Source: Panopea generosa
Taxonomy: Eukaryota; Mollusca; Bivalvia; Adapedonta; Hiatellidae
NCBI GenBank assembly: GCA_029582155.1
Contig: CM055898.1
Coordinates: forward strand, 30,259,745 to 30,323,744
DNA length: 64,000 bases
Reading direction: 5' to 3'
Shown here: in pieces, positions 28,001-43,000 of the stretch
How positions within the stretch are numbered: the first letter of the stretch is position 1
Layout of the letters: every line of letters starts with the position of its first letter
Position numbers and translations under genes: made by a program
The notes under the pieces: model-generated
Database searches by the model: none
Seen by the model: only the letters and a program-made list of their open reading frames with translations
Told to the model about the DNA's origin: nothing

Positions 28001-31000
28001 TCCCCTTGGTGAAAATTTAACAGATTCATAATTATCTGACTTCATTATTAACTCTTTTTAATGTTAATTGATAAAGGCATTACATGTGGTCTTAATATCA
28101 CAGAAAACATAGCAAACTCACAACACCTTAATAAGTACTGTACCTGTTGCATAGGTTCTCGATGGCTTGAGATTTCTAACCTCATGGCTGAAGATGCTGG
28201 GTTCGAGCCCAGTTAAGCTCAAACTTTGAAAGATTCAGGTTCTGTTGAATATACTGATGTTTGACATTCATTTATATTCGAGATCTTCCTTTATCAATTG
28301 AAATTGGACCCGTTTCACTAACCGTTGTAAGTTTTAAGCATTTCGTAAGAATAAATCGTGACATTTAGAAACGTTTCATTTGCACAGTATTTTTGGAAAT
28401 TTGAAAAAGAATACTCTTTATAAGGCTTACAAAAGATCATAAAATAAGTAAGCAACACACTAAATGAATTTCCTGACTTTTTTTCATAAATTCAAAGTTT
28501 GTAAACTTCTTATGGTTTCCCATAATAATACTTGTTAACCTAACCTATTGCATGTTGATGATGGCAATAAGCCCCATTCAAATTAAGGACTGATTCTGGT
28601 AATTCTAACCCCCAATCTACAATTTTCACATTATATTTCATATCAGATACAAGTTCTGATTTCTGTTTTTGCAGATGGAATAATCATGGCTTACAATACT
28701 TAAATAGATGTGATCACAAAACATATATCCATGGATATCTCTTCCAATGAGAGTTCAATCATATTATTTGTTTGCACAAACAGTTGTTGTCCCCGAGTGA
28801 ATTGTCACTGAGCGATTATTATTGAACAAATGTTGTCTTCAGAAATGTAAAATACATTACTGTGGCCTGATTGGTTGTTACATTATATCTGCATAGATGA
28901 TAACCTAAATAACCTGCCAAACATATCTGATCAGTATAATGACAAGGGTTTCAACCTCATATTGGATATTATTAAATGTGCCGAGAAGCCATGTATGTGA
29001 ATATATTGTAGGCATGGCATGTATTACTGTTTGTATAGTTGATTTATTGAAGGAATGAAAAAAGCACAGCTGTTATACATAGTTTGATAGCTTGTATAAT
29101 TGTACATGAAAAACTGTATTCAAGTTTGTTTAGTTTAATGTTATGTATTGTATTAATATGCTAAGTGTGCATACATACATATAAATATGTTCACATGGAA
29201 CCCTAGCTTTACTGATTGGTAAAAAATATAATTTTTATTGATTACCAAGGATTCTTTTGAAGTAGGATTGAGTGTAAATATATACAGATACAATGATTTA
29301 AACAGTAATGGATTTATTAATATTTTATTGAAGGTGGTATAGAAATGTGGAGATTTGTCTTGTGGAGGTTTGTTTTGTGCCCTGATTGAGGACAGATTAT
29401 ACATTTATCTAGTGTTGTGTAATTGTTAATTAAGGTGAACTTTAAAATGTACAAAGGTTCATCAGCTACAGGGTTGATGTGCAGATTGTGTTTACACAAT
29501 GGATGTGTCTTTGTGAGACCTGTGTGAATTGATTACCCATCATTTATCTAAAGTCAAAAAGTGATGTTTGTGGCATAATTTGATGTGGATTATAGTAGTT
29601 CATAAATTGTTGTTATGATTACAAGTTGTTGAATATTTAGTTTATTTAAGTTTAGTATGTTATTTAAATTTAATTTTCTATGTCAGGAAAAAATACTATA
29701 AACATCTTATTAATTTTTTTTAAAATGGATAGAAGGTATCTAATTATCATAAATAAATAAAATCTGAATGGTTTGGTATATCAAATCATTCAAAATGGGA
29801 CAAAACGATATTTGAATCTGAGTGTAACAAAATCCCCATTCTAAAAATAGACAGCACTTAAATACTGCTTGACAACAATCACATCATCATATGAACTCTT
29901 TATAAGATAAAACAAATGCTACAATATGTAAACCAGTATGATGGATCAAACTGATATCAATATGAAATCATGTGACTCATTGGCATTTCACACAATACGT
30001 TGCAATTTTAAACAGGAAATCTACATTAGTCTAACCTGGGCTTGTTACTAAGGCCACACCTGCGGATGGTTGTGGGTTGTATCCCCAGCCGGTCATAACA
30101 AAGACTTGAAAAATGGTACTAGGAGCAATACTCTTATTGCTCAGCATTTAGACAATAGATCTAGGTCCGGTTGGCCAGGTGGTGTTGGTATAATGTGACT
30201 GGATGGGGTATCATACCATGTGTCTGCAGTGTGATATTCCAGTGTGTGATTTCATTTTTATTTCAATTTTGTCAGTTATATGGTTTACATCTAGTTGTTT
30301 CATCTTAAAAAGCGTCAGAAAAATGATGAGAAGATTGTCAAACAGTATTTAAGTGCTGTCTATTTTTAGAGTCAGAATTTTATTTCAAGTTTACCACTCT
30401 AATTTACATATCAATTTTGTCAGGTTTTGGTGGATTTGACATACCAAACTATTTGCTATATATTTATTAATGATAATGAAATGCTTTTTATACATTTTGA
30501 TTATTTTTTTAAGACATTTGTAGCGTTTTATCCTGATACACTCCCTTTAAACTGTTTAGATGAAATACTGAACAGAACAGCTAACCTGCCACTTCTGTAT
30601 TTCCAATATCTTTATCAAGTTATTGGGTAGCGTTTTAAAAATTTGTTTTCGACATGTCTAACAGACAATTTTGTATAGGTTTTACATAGGCCGACTGGGA
30701 AATTGTATATAACTACTTGTGCACATGTTCGTAATGAAATGCCTAGTTTGCACATGCAGCACAAATGTTTTGTTCGCTATTGTTATAATGCATGATTACT
30801 GTACTGTGTCTACAATAGTTTGGTCGATTCAATTGTATTGATACACTAAGTATTAATGAAACTTTGTCCTCGAAAATTAAATGCGGATGAATTAACAACA
30901 TGCTCAAGTTGCCAGAACTCACGGCAAATACCACACAAAAGAAGTTTTGTTATTTGTTTGACAATTTTCTACAGCAGTCGGATTTATTGCTTTTGTCATT

Positions 31001-34000
31001 GTATTCTGCTGTTTAATGATGAGCAGAATATTGCATATATTTCTTAAGTCAGTCAAACAGGTTCTCCGCGGCCAAGTGGTCTAAGGCGCTGTCTCAAGAT
31101 CACTTACCTTTCACTGCTAAGGTCCTGTTAGCTTAGTCTGAAGCGTGTCTTTGTGTCAATCCAGGGGTCATGAGTTTGAATCCCTGCCCAGTCACTGTGA
31201 GGGTTGCAGTCTCCGTGTCAATTGATATACGACGTTGCATCTCACTGTCTTTTGTCTCTCACTACTAAGACTGGGCGTGGTCTAGTTATAGAGCGTCCGC
31301 CTCGTATGCAGAAGGTTGTGGGTTCGATCCCCAGCCAAGTCATACCAAAGACTTTAAAAATGGTACTAGAAGCTTCCTCGCTTGACGCTCAGCATTTAGA
31401 GGAGAGTTCTAGGTCTGGTCGACCCGGTGTCAGTATAATGTGACTGGGTGGGGTATCATACCATGTGTTTGCGGCATGATACTCCAGTGTGACAGCGCTT
31501 AGACTACTGTCTCAAGTAGACACCGTCGCGATATGACTAAAAAATTGTTGAAAGCGACGCTAAACACCATACAACAACAACTCTCACTACTAACTCAAGT
31601 GAGAAAGTTTTCAGTTACTTGTGGAAATGGATGTTCCAGAGTGCTGGTTAACCTTCCAGTGTCCTATTAAGGAAAGAGTTGTTAGATTAAATGAATGTTT
31701 TTTAGTCCTCAATAGCTTAAAAATGGCACTATATGTTTAGATAATTATAATGGTAAAAATACTGCCTTTTTAAATGAAGCACATGGATGTTGGAAATCAG
31801 AGATTGAAAATAAAGCACCTCAGATGCAAGTTATCTAATACATTTCCATTGCAATTCTATGACTGCTCAGTCTTGCAGTTTTCTGTTAATTGGATTACAC
31901 TGCAGACAGAGTGTTGCATGATACTGTGTATCTGACCACATTGTGTATAACATGCAGTATTAGTTGATGAATCCAATTGGCAGGACTTTATAGACATGAC
32001 TGTGTGTGTGTGTTTGTATGTTTGTGTGTGTGTAAACACATACCATATATGGAAGAAACAGTTGGAAAAAGTGATGATGGCCAACCGGGTTGTTCCGGTG
32101 GTTAATGTGTTAAAATTTATACTTGGAATCAGATGATTTGTCAAAATGTTTGAATCCCATCTCAGCCACTCTGCTTAGTATTATAAGTGTATTTAATGAA
32201 ATAACTTTTTTGTCCATATGAAATGCTGTCTATCTTTTGAGAACGCTAAAGCAATATAGAGCTCTAATAGTTAACAAGAAAGGGGTTGGTTCATGGTTTC
32301 CTACAAAATATTTTGTTGTCTAGAATTGAAGACCCTGCAGGACCGTAACAAGTGTTTTGCTTGTTTGTTGTTGGTTTTTTGTGTTGCCTTTGTTCAGCAC
32401 TACTTTCTCACATATTCAGAGGTGAGAGACACATGGCCATAAAGCAAAATTCACTGATTCACAGAGACAGTAGCGAGACAGGGATTTGAACTCTTGACCC
32501 CTTGATTGTCAGTCAGATGTGTTACCGACTGAGCTAACTGGGCTTGGTTTCAACTAGCGTAAATAAACTTTAATATTAACTAATTTAAATTCAATGCTCA
32601 GTGATGAAGTATGTAGGAAACAGATTGATTTCCATAACAGAATAGTGGTGCAATCATTATTTTATTGAAATGAGTTTCTCATCTACACATATTAAAGTCA
32701 AATAGCAGAAATTAATATTTATCAAATATTCTAGATCTGTGCTCCAATGATTTTTTGATTCCGATTTGTTAATATTGAGTTAAATGTTTATACAGTAGGC
32801 ATGAGTGTCACACCAGGTCTTGGGGGAGAAATATTATCTTATGGCCAGAGTATACACATTTGAATATATTGGCAATGTGTTTGTAGCTTCAATTGAAAAG
32901 TATAGTGTAGATTTCTCTATAAAGTCGCAATGTAAGATAGAACTTGGAGCAATTTCTTCTAATTAATCGTTGTGGATTGTAATGTAGCGATATTGCTTTA
33001 TATGGCTTTACAAATACAGTATATATTTCAATAGTTGGAGGTGAATTTCTAGTGATTATGGAATGTTTTACAAGCCACAGACCACCTTTTATGTGTTGTT
33101 TCAACAAAATCATTTACTGAGATTTTTATCTGTTGAATTAATAAGCAGTTAACTAATGGATAATTTTTTATTTTGTAACGAAATGTTTAAAGGAAACACA
33201 ACAACATTACAATCAATGTTGATTGAGTGAATGAAATTCATGATTAATTGAAAATTTGATTTGAATTATTCATTAGATAAGATGTATCGGCCGTCAACAG
33301 ACGGTGTTGAAAGTTTGGATTTTACATTAAAATTATTGTAATGGAAGGAATGACCTTGGAGTGGGACAGTTATTTAATCAATGACTGATTCACCAACATC
33401 TGTTTATTTCTGTGGATTATGACTTCTTGTGTGACTTGTGTTGTGTGGTTAATAGTATTTCATTTTGTGTAGGTTTGATGACAGGTTGGGTTGGAAGGGA
33501 ACTAAGGCTTCTTGTGGATTTTATCAGGTGAATCTTGCACAAAGTTTTTTTTCATAATAATGCAGTCATTTGATAAATTTCTCAGTCAAAATATCCTATA
33601 TTGTAGTGGAGGCATACCCAGGTGGTTACCACTGGTCTCAAACTTGGTAGTCTAATGTAGTGTAGTTGTCTGCAACCTCTGACCTTTATAAAGAATCATA
33701 GTAATGCTATAAATGGATGGATGGTGGTAGGGAGGGAAGGGATAGGATAGGATGGGTTTTTGATTGGATGAGTGGGCGATTGAGTAGAGCTTTTACCAAT
33801 AGCAAATGGATGGATGGATAGATTGGAGGATGGGTTGGGTGGTGAGTTAATGAACTGATGAATGAATTAACGTTTTTAGCAATAGTGTACCAACATAAAA
33901 TAGTTAAATAAGGGTAGCAGGAAGGGATTTTCCAGGTTCACACTTTGTACAAAAAATTAACATACCGATTTGAAAACAAACATCATCAATTGAATGAATG

Positions 34001-37000
34001 CAAAATGAACCTATAACCTTGATACCTGGGGAGACCGCAGAGCTTTAGCAATGTCTATCCAATACTCTGTATGTTGCCTCTAAAAGTACAACATGTATGA
34101 GGTACAGTGGTTTCTTGCCATCACTCATGTAGCACCCTGAAACTACATAGGTATTGATAACTTAACCACAGCAATGAATATGACAAAACTTTATAAAATG
34201 GACATGGCACTTTCTTGGGGGAATCCTACCTCTCAGAGGTAAGTGATGCTAGCTGTTCTTAAGTTGCAATCTTATGGAATATACAGCCACATACAATCAG
34301 ATGTACTTACGTCAAGGCAGGTTTTACATGTATGTGTTATAAACCAATACAGAAAACCATTTGTCTAAAACTGTTTCTCCATTTGAAAATCACGTTGAAT
34401 AAGAAAAGAATATTTTGTGACATGCTAAATGCAGACTAATAAATAGGTTTGACTGGCATTACAATGAAAACCTGAGGAATTGTAAATCTTGGTGTTGTTG
34501 TATGGTGTTTAGTGTCACTTTCAACAATTTTTTAGTCATATCGTGACAATGTCTGCTTGAGACAGTACTATAAGCATTATCACGCTGCAGTAGCATGTTG
34601 CAGACACAATAATATGATTCCCCATCCAGTCACATTATGCTAACGCTGGCCCGACCAGACCTGGAACTAACCTCAAAATGTTGAATGCCAAGCAATAATG
34701 TTTCTAGTGCCATTCTTCAAATCTTTGGTATCACCCAGCCGGGGATCTAACCCACAACCTTCCACACCCGTGGCCAATGCTCTACCACTACACCATGCTG
34801 CGGTGGTTATTGCAAATCTGTATTATAACTAAAGATCTAAGATGATTTTGTCTGAGTCACTTCCCCCCCGCAAATGTTCTCCTTAAAGCGACACAATGTT
34901 GAAATCTAATGTGAGTGGTGATGTTCAAGCATCGAACCGGACTTTGAACACATATAACCATTATGAAGATACAAACCTTCAAGCTGAACATCCATATGTC
35001 AATGTGTTCCCCCAGATGACATCATTTGATCCATCTTGATTTGAGTGCTTAGACACATCACTAATGGATGATTTTGGTTAGTTGTCGTAGTACCGAGTGG
35101 TTGGAAGGCACAGACTACTTTATTAGAAATATGCTCATAAATTGTCTCTTACCGGTATTTCACATGTCTGTAAAATAAATACTAATAATAACTAAACATA
35201 AATAATTTGAATAAAGATATTTATTTCAAAAAAGTATCCACTTCATGAATTTTATCAAGTTACCCGGAACCATTTTTGTACCAGAAATACTGCTGACCTT
35301 GACAAGTTTTCTACAAGAGACGGCACTATCTCTAGGATTCACCAAACCATTTAAATTAGAACAAATTGAGTGTTTAAATGCTGTTTCAGATGAGATTTAA
35401 ATTGTTACTCTTGACTTGTTACTGGAAAACATATATATAAAAAAGTTCTAACGAAAATAAATCCCAGGGTTAATGCGATGGGACACAGGTCAGTGTGTAT
35501 TAAGTACCACCTAGTGGTAACACATTGCTCCATATTTTAGATGTTATTAACATTTTTTTATAAAAACATTTCGGTTATGTTTATTAGTGTAAATGTTAAT
35601 TCAATACATGAACAGCAGTCAAATTTTATATCGCTATTGTAGTGTGTTGCTTTAAAAGGAAATTTGACATTTTTTTTTTAATGGGGTTAAATGCCATTTT
35701 CGGGTTATTTATGGCATGTCCAGTTTTATTGGTGGAGGTAGAACTCGGAATGCTGAGTAGAACCACCATCCTCCCACAAGTAACTGGCAAACTTTTTACA
35801 CATAAAGTGTTCGGAGTGAGCAGGATTTGAACCTATGACCTTAGCGGTGAGAGGAAGGGTGATCTTCAGACAGAGCCTTGGACCTCTCAGCCATGGAATA
35901 CCCCTAAATTTGATATACTACAAGAATTTGTGTGAATTTCAAAAAGCAATTTGTGAAATTCAATCTGCCCACCAAAAAAAAATTAACACATTGATGTTCG
36001 TCAGTGGGGCAATGTCCCCATGCTGTTTGTTTGCCGGTGGTTAACCCTATCAAAAATACAATGCAGTATGTAAAATTAGTGGACATCAAACACACTGTTT
36101 TGGCATTATTATGGCTAGTTGTGTTGTCAATAGATCAAATCTGAATCATTGCCATCACCAACATGACACTTTTGTGACTTAAAAACCCATGAACGTCAGC
36201 CATAGCTATGAATTAATAATACAGAAGTTGTAGTAACAGCTGTAATCTGATAAGAGGGGTGACTTTATTGTCTCAATTCCAACTGACTGTACTGGTGTAT
36301 GGTGTTTAGTCGCGCTATCAACAATGTTTCAGTCATTTCCCGACAGCTTCTAATTTAAATAGACTACTGTAAGTGCTGCCACACTGGCCCTGGTATTCAC
36401 AAAAATACTTAACTCCGTTAGTAAACTTTGAATGAATTAAATTCTATTTTAAATACATGTAACTCATGCAGGTAATACATAGCGTAATACTATTAGTGAG
36501 TTACTCAAATGGGAAATGTACATTGTAATATTCGTTCTTCTGAATAACATTAATTAATAGATTCACAATAATGATTGACTCAGAGTATTCATATCTGTAT
36601 TTCATGTGTGCTTATTTGAGTCAGCTTATATGCATTTGTTCTAAGCAAAAATAAGTGACGCTTATAAATAAAAATGCACATATTCATTTTATATTGATTA
36701 TAAGTAACCACTCTTGAACTGTGTATAGAGGAGGCAGTCTGGAAAAGTAAAATTACTATAAAAAAAAAGAAAAAAAAAGTTTGTTATTTTCTTAAATAGT
36801 GTGCTCAATTTAAGTGTGAAGTAGAGCACACTATTGAGTTTAAGTAAAATAACAGACTTTTCGTGAAACTGGGGCCAGTGGAGTAGCATGCTGCAGACAC
36901 AATGGTATGATACACTGGGCCGGCCAGACCTAGAACTATCCTCTAAATGGTGAGCACCAAGAGAGGAAACTTTTAGTAACATTCTTCAAGTCTTTGGTAT

Positions 37001-40000
37001 GACCTGGCCAGGGATTGAACCACGACCTTGCTAGTTCTAGGTCTGGTCAACCCAATGTCAGTATAATGTGAGTGGGTAGGGTATCATACCATGTGTCTGC
37101 AGCGTGATATTCTAGTGTGGCAGCACTTAATATACTGTCTCAAGTGGACACCACCGCACTATGACCGAAAAATTATTGAAAGCTGCGCTAAACAACATTA
37201 CATACAACAACAACATTGGTTTCTGGGTCAGTAGATTGACGTTAACTGGCACTTGTTCTTGGGGATTCTTGTCCTGAATTGCCATGCCTTGGCCAACATC
37301 TGTGGCAGACATTATACTATTATTCTGCAAGGCTAGTGGACAGCTTTAGTTTTCAATCGATGTTTTTCATGCTTATCATCTTTGTATGTGATAAAAAAGG
37401 AAAGTTTATGCCTTGAAATTGTTAAATGTGCAATATGATTTGGGGAACACCATTGCCAAAACGTCTAAGGCACTGTCTCAATATCACTCACCTCGCGCTG
37501 CTAAGGTTGTGGGTTCAAGCCCAATTCTGTGGAAAAGCTTTAGTTTAAACTTATTTATTTTACTTTGATTGTGAAACAAGTTCTTACAAGTTAAGCAAAT
37601 CACACTTGAAGTCTACTTGGTGAGAACCAGTACTAAGCATATGCAGAAAAGTGTCTTGCTCAAGGACACCACACATAACCGTGGTGGAGGATCAAACCCA
37701 CTACCCTCCAATCAAAAAGCTGAGTGAGAGAGCCATCTGATATCATACATGCAAAAGAAAGGGGCTTCTACTCAGATTAATTTAGATTTCTTCCTCCATC
37801 AATAAAACTGGATTTAATTATATAACCAGTCCTGTAATGTCAAGAATGTTAAATGTTATAATCAAATGCAAATAATGATCAACCAGACTTTCTGTTTACT
37901 GAACATTTGGTGAAGCATCTTTAATATGCAGGTACAGTAGAACTTTGATAGCTCGAACTCGGTTGGCTGCAACACCATCGATCCCTCGAACAACTAACCC
38001 GGTCCCTGCAAAATTCCTATTTAATTTATATTGTTCTACCACCGATGGCTAGAACACTGATAGGTGGAACAGTCGAACTAGAAATAAGTTCCAGCCAGCA
38101 CACTTACCTGTGTTTTTTGCACCTTTCGGTCGAACAGCTGATCAAATATAAAGAAAATCTGAGAAGTTTGCCATGTTTGTTCACGCTTTCAAAGGTGTGA
38201 AGTACTTTCTACAATATAATTCTATAATATTCCCACTGTCTTAAAGAGCGAGAAGTTTGTTATGATAATTTGACGAGTGTGTTTATAATTGGTTACACGT
38301 TTGCTTTAATTGTATACCGCATGTTGCATTAATGATTCTTAATTTGATATTTATTTGTAATTGATGATGAAATCAAAATAAAATCAATTTATATTGCAAA
38401 CATTGAAAAGTAAAGAGTGTCACATACAATTTTACACTATAAATCTTAGACATGGTAAATTCAGTCTCATTGCACAATGTCACATTTAAAAATGAATTTA
38501 CCTGAAGAAGAAACGGCTGAGCAACTAAGTGACGGACCCGGTAAAACCCGAGTGTGGTTATCATTTCATTTACATTCTCACGTACACCGAAAGCTAAATA
38601 TAGCTATTTATACATGAGTAAATGAAATTATGATGATAAAAGGTAAATTAAGTGATTATAGTGTAATACAATTAATTATATTTGGAAATTATCTTTTCTG
38701 GTATATTGGATTTTCTACATAAACAATAAATACACATCATTTACATTATCTGTTCAAAACGTACACATGGGATTCGATAACACGCTCACAAACATACTTG
38801 TACACCATGTACATGTACAATGATTGTTGTACCAGGCTTGACTCGAACTACCGCTGACACAAACTATTTTGTCCAGGGCCGTCGAGTTCAAGCGATCAAA
38901 GTTCTACTGTATGTGCAATGTTGATCAAATTTTACAGGAGTTCAAGCCTTTGAGCCTTAAATTTTAATAAAAGTTACTGATATAATAGTGGCGGTATCGC
39001 TGTCCTATGGACACATTATTTTTTTAACTCACACACTGATATTTAGCCTGTAAAGTAAAGGTTAAGTTGCAATCATTCATAATTTAACCAATTTCTAACC
39101 ATAATCCTTAGCCCTACATCCCCATTTTTAGCTCTACTTGCCAAAGGCCAGAAGTTTTTATGTGATGGCTCTTTGTCCATAGTCCGTTGTCCGTTGTCCG
39201 TCGTCTGTTGTCTGTTAGCAGCTCTTTCTCTGAAACCACTAGGCCAATCAAACTGAAACTTCACATTGATGTTTCTACTTCACATTGATGTTTCTATTGC
39301 ATAGGAGACTATACAGAAGTGTTTGGGTTTTTTTGATCTGAAATTCAAGATGGCTGCCATTACTAAAAAAAGTCCAAAACTTAAAAAATCTTCTTCCGTA
39401 GAACAGCCCAACAGATTTTTAAAATGTTTATGTAGTAATGATGACCAACTATAGTTTTGTTAGATTTGTTCAAATGGTGTCCCTAGGATAAATTATCCCT
39501 TTGTGTAGGGGTTTGATTGCAGATAAGAATTTAGTGCCTAAACTTTATAGGGGCCAAAAGATTTTCAAAATGTTTATGTAGTTATGATGACCAACTATAG
39601 TTTTTTTACATTTGTTCAAATGGTGTCCCTAGGGTTAAAAATGACCCCGCTCCGAGGGTTCAGTTAGGGGACACATGTCATTATAATAAAAAAGAAAATA
39701 TTAGTTTTTAAATGGAAATGATTTTGCCTATATCTTCACAGAAGCATTGTTTGGTGAAGAAGGTTCAGATGTGTAAAAATGACTGGGTTCCACTGTCTTA
39801 AGGGGTCAGGATGGGTCCCAAAAGGGTAAAAATTGGGAATTACTAAAATCATTTTCTTAAGAACCCAGGTGTGTCAGATTTGTTCATATTTTGCATAAAT
39901 TATCCCTATGTGTAGAAGTTTGATTGCAGATAAAAATTTAGGGGCTAAAATTTATAGGGGCCCTGTAAGGGGACTTAGAATTTTACATAGGGATACTATG

Positions 40001-43000
40001 GGAAAACAGAAAATTCACTTTTTCTTTATCTATTCTGAAACCACAAGGCCAATTAAACTAAACTTCACATGGATGTTTTCTATTGCATAGGAGACTATAC
40101 AGAAGATTTTTTTTTTTATTAAAGAGGGTAAATACTGTGAAATCTCAAAAAGGGCTATGGCCACTATGAGACAGTAGAGCGTCCTCAGGCCCTCTTGGGC
40201 CTCTTGTTTTTCTTTGATGGATGGATGCACTCGCTGCTCAGTCCGGCAGGCAGAGAGGGCTGACAGACACACACATATAAAGACAGGTAGGCAGAGGGAG
40301 ACGAAGAGATAAGGATGTGGGAAAAAGTGCATTTCTTGTGTGTTATAGTTCACTAGTTAAAACCTTTTATATGTCTGGTTGCCACAGCTTATCACCTTAT
40401 TACCTATAGACTTGCATTGAAAATGAAGCCAAATGGTGCGTTTAGCGCGTAGGTATTTTTTCAGACTTAATGGTGGCAGTGTATTGTCAAGTCAGATACT
40501 CCGCTACGCTTGTATGAGACATTAGACAATAGTGTGATGGGCATGTTACACACGCTTTTATACTGAAAACATTGGAAACAGCTATTTTGCTCCCTCCGAT
40601 AGCTTTCTAGTCATTTGTCACTCTCATCTATAATGACGTATTTCAGGGAGTCTGTTACACTGTACAATATGGTAATTGGTCGGTGGTTTCATGTTTTGTG
40701 CACAATTTTCAGTTGCATTATGAATTGATCTGCGCGTATTACATTTGTAATTGAGAACAGCTGCTGATCTGTGTGTACATAAGTCTGTATTGCAGTGTAT
40801 ATGACAGAAAGGTTATGACATTCCTAATCTGTATACATACATGTGTTAATGTTAGTAATTGAACTTTATTGTGCTAATGAATAAGATCAAGAAATTTAAT
40901 GGATTCTTTTTTATTCTTAATTGAAAGATAGCAACATAGCGAGTTAAATGATCGAGGAAATATTTGTTTGGATTTGAAATGGATTACTCAGAGAATAGCA
41001 GAAAAAAATGGTATTATTGAGGTGACGTGTTACATCAAATGGAATAACAAATAAAAACAAGTCATATATGTTACTTATATGTATTATAGGATAATACTTG
41101 TCTTGTTAATGGTGCAGGACAACCTTCGTTTGATAGCTTGGATTTTAAGTTGATTTTTTTCTTATTTACTGCAGATTGTGTTCAGGGATTTTTTTTATGA
41201 GGTTTGATGATTTGAAGTATGCTACTGAAATCTAGATTATTGAACATTAGTTATTAAAGAAAAGATAGAAGTTGAATTTGCACTATCATTTATATGGACT
41301 TAGCGGAAAGTTAACATTTTCTGTGTGTTTTAAAAGAGTTGATTTAAAAAAATGACATGTTGAGAGTTTTTAAGTTTTTAAATACCAATTCATTTAGCTG
41401 AAGTTTCCGTATTATATTTTTATAAATGGAATAACAAGTAATAATTAGATTTATTACTGATACTAAAGGATAATGCAGGTTGTTGTTCAAGTCCTTGTGC
41501 ATTGATCAGATCTGATGTTGTATCAATTGTTTATACACAGTTTTAGAATGATTTTAAAGTTGAAAAATGACCAAATTTTGAGGTATACCAAAGTTTAAAA
41601 ACTACAGTATGTGAAAAGTGTTCATAAAACACTGTTCTTTGACTAATGTAATTACTTCATATAGTTGGTAGTTTGATAGAGAAGCAAGTTGAAACTTAAT
41701 TTATGGAGGGAAGCCAAATATTAATGAACACGTCAGGCGTGCCTATAGCAGATGTCTATCTGCACAACATTTTAAAAAACTAATGTTCATTTTACTGATT
41801 TGGGGGTGGGGTAAAATTATTATTTAATGATTATATTTTATAGATAATAGAAATGTGTGCAATTAACACTTTTTTTTGACCTGAAAGGAAATCAGACATG
41901 CATCTACTAATAGAGATAGTGTAATATTACTCTCCAAACAGAGTAGTTTCATTTGAAATTCTGTGAGAGAACAAGAACAATATATCATTGATTATTAAGA
42001 AATAAGTCGTTGGGGAATTCGTTTCACCTGGAGCCTGGAAGTATGATATTGTCTGCGCTAAATGTGGAGGAACAAGAAATATGTGACATGTGGAGAAATT
42101 CAGTCTGAGATATGACTGTCAACATCATCTCTTCATGATATGGCGGAAAATAATCTCGCTTTTGAACACGACAGCGAGACGGAAGACGGACACCAGTGTA
42201 AGTGATAATGTTACACGTATTATCGCATGTTAGATGTGTTTATGATAGATATAACATTTCATTGCTTTTTTTTTATCTATTTATTAAACTTAATATAGAC
42301 ACACATCATTATGATATAATTTTCGAGACTTTCGATAAACCTGTCACCAGTGGTCTTGTGCCCTTGTTTGATGTTGCAGAAATTATTTAAACTAATATAA
42401 CACTCTGTCTGAACAGGACTTTACAGTCAGTAGCTTAGCTATACCTAATAGGACCAGGTCTGCTCATAATTTTTAGAGGCATTTTTTTTTTTAACAATTT
42501 TCCATTTGATGTATAAAATAGGTTCAAAATGTGTTTTATTATGTCTCAAATACACGTCAAAACACACCAGAGCCAAGTTCTACACATTCAAAATTTTAAA
42601 AAATGATTTAAGCTAGCTGCAAGCCCCTTACAGTCAACCTTTCTTTTACATGTTCCCATCTGTCATGTCTGTGGTTTCTTACAAACATTAACAGCAGGGT
42701 CCTCTGTGACCAGGTTAGTCTTCATGTTTAGCGCTGTCTGAAGATTACTTATGTCTCCCCACTTTGGTTCTTATTATATAAGAAAGTTGGACAGTTTGTT
42801 GTGGTAGGATGACGGTTTTATTCAAATTCATTCTGAGATCTATCTCATCTTTAACTGATGGAAGGAAGTGGGTTTTGTTCAGATTTATAATAAATCTTCC
42901 TCCACCAATGTGACACCTGATGTGTGTTGAAAAATGCTACTTAGAACTCCACTAAACAAGTCAAAGTTGCCTGCAGTCCTTTGCTGAAGTGCTTCAGACC

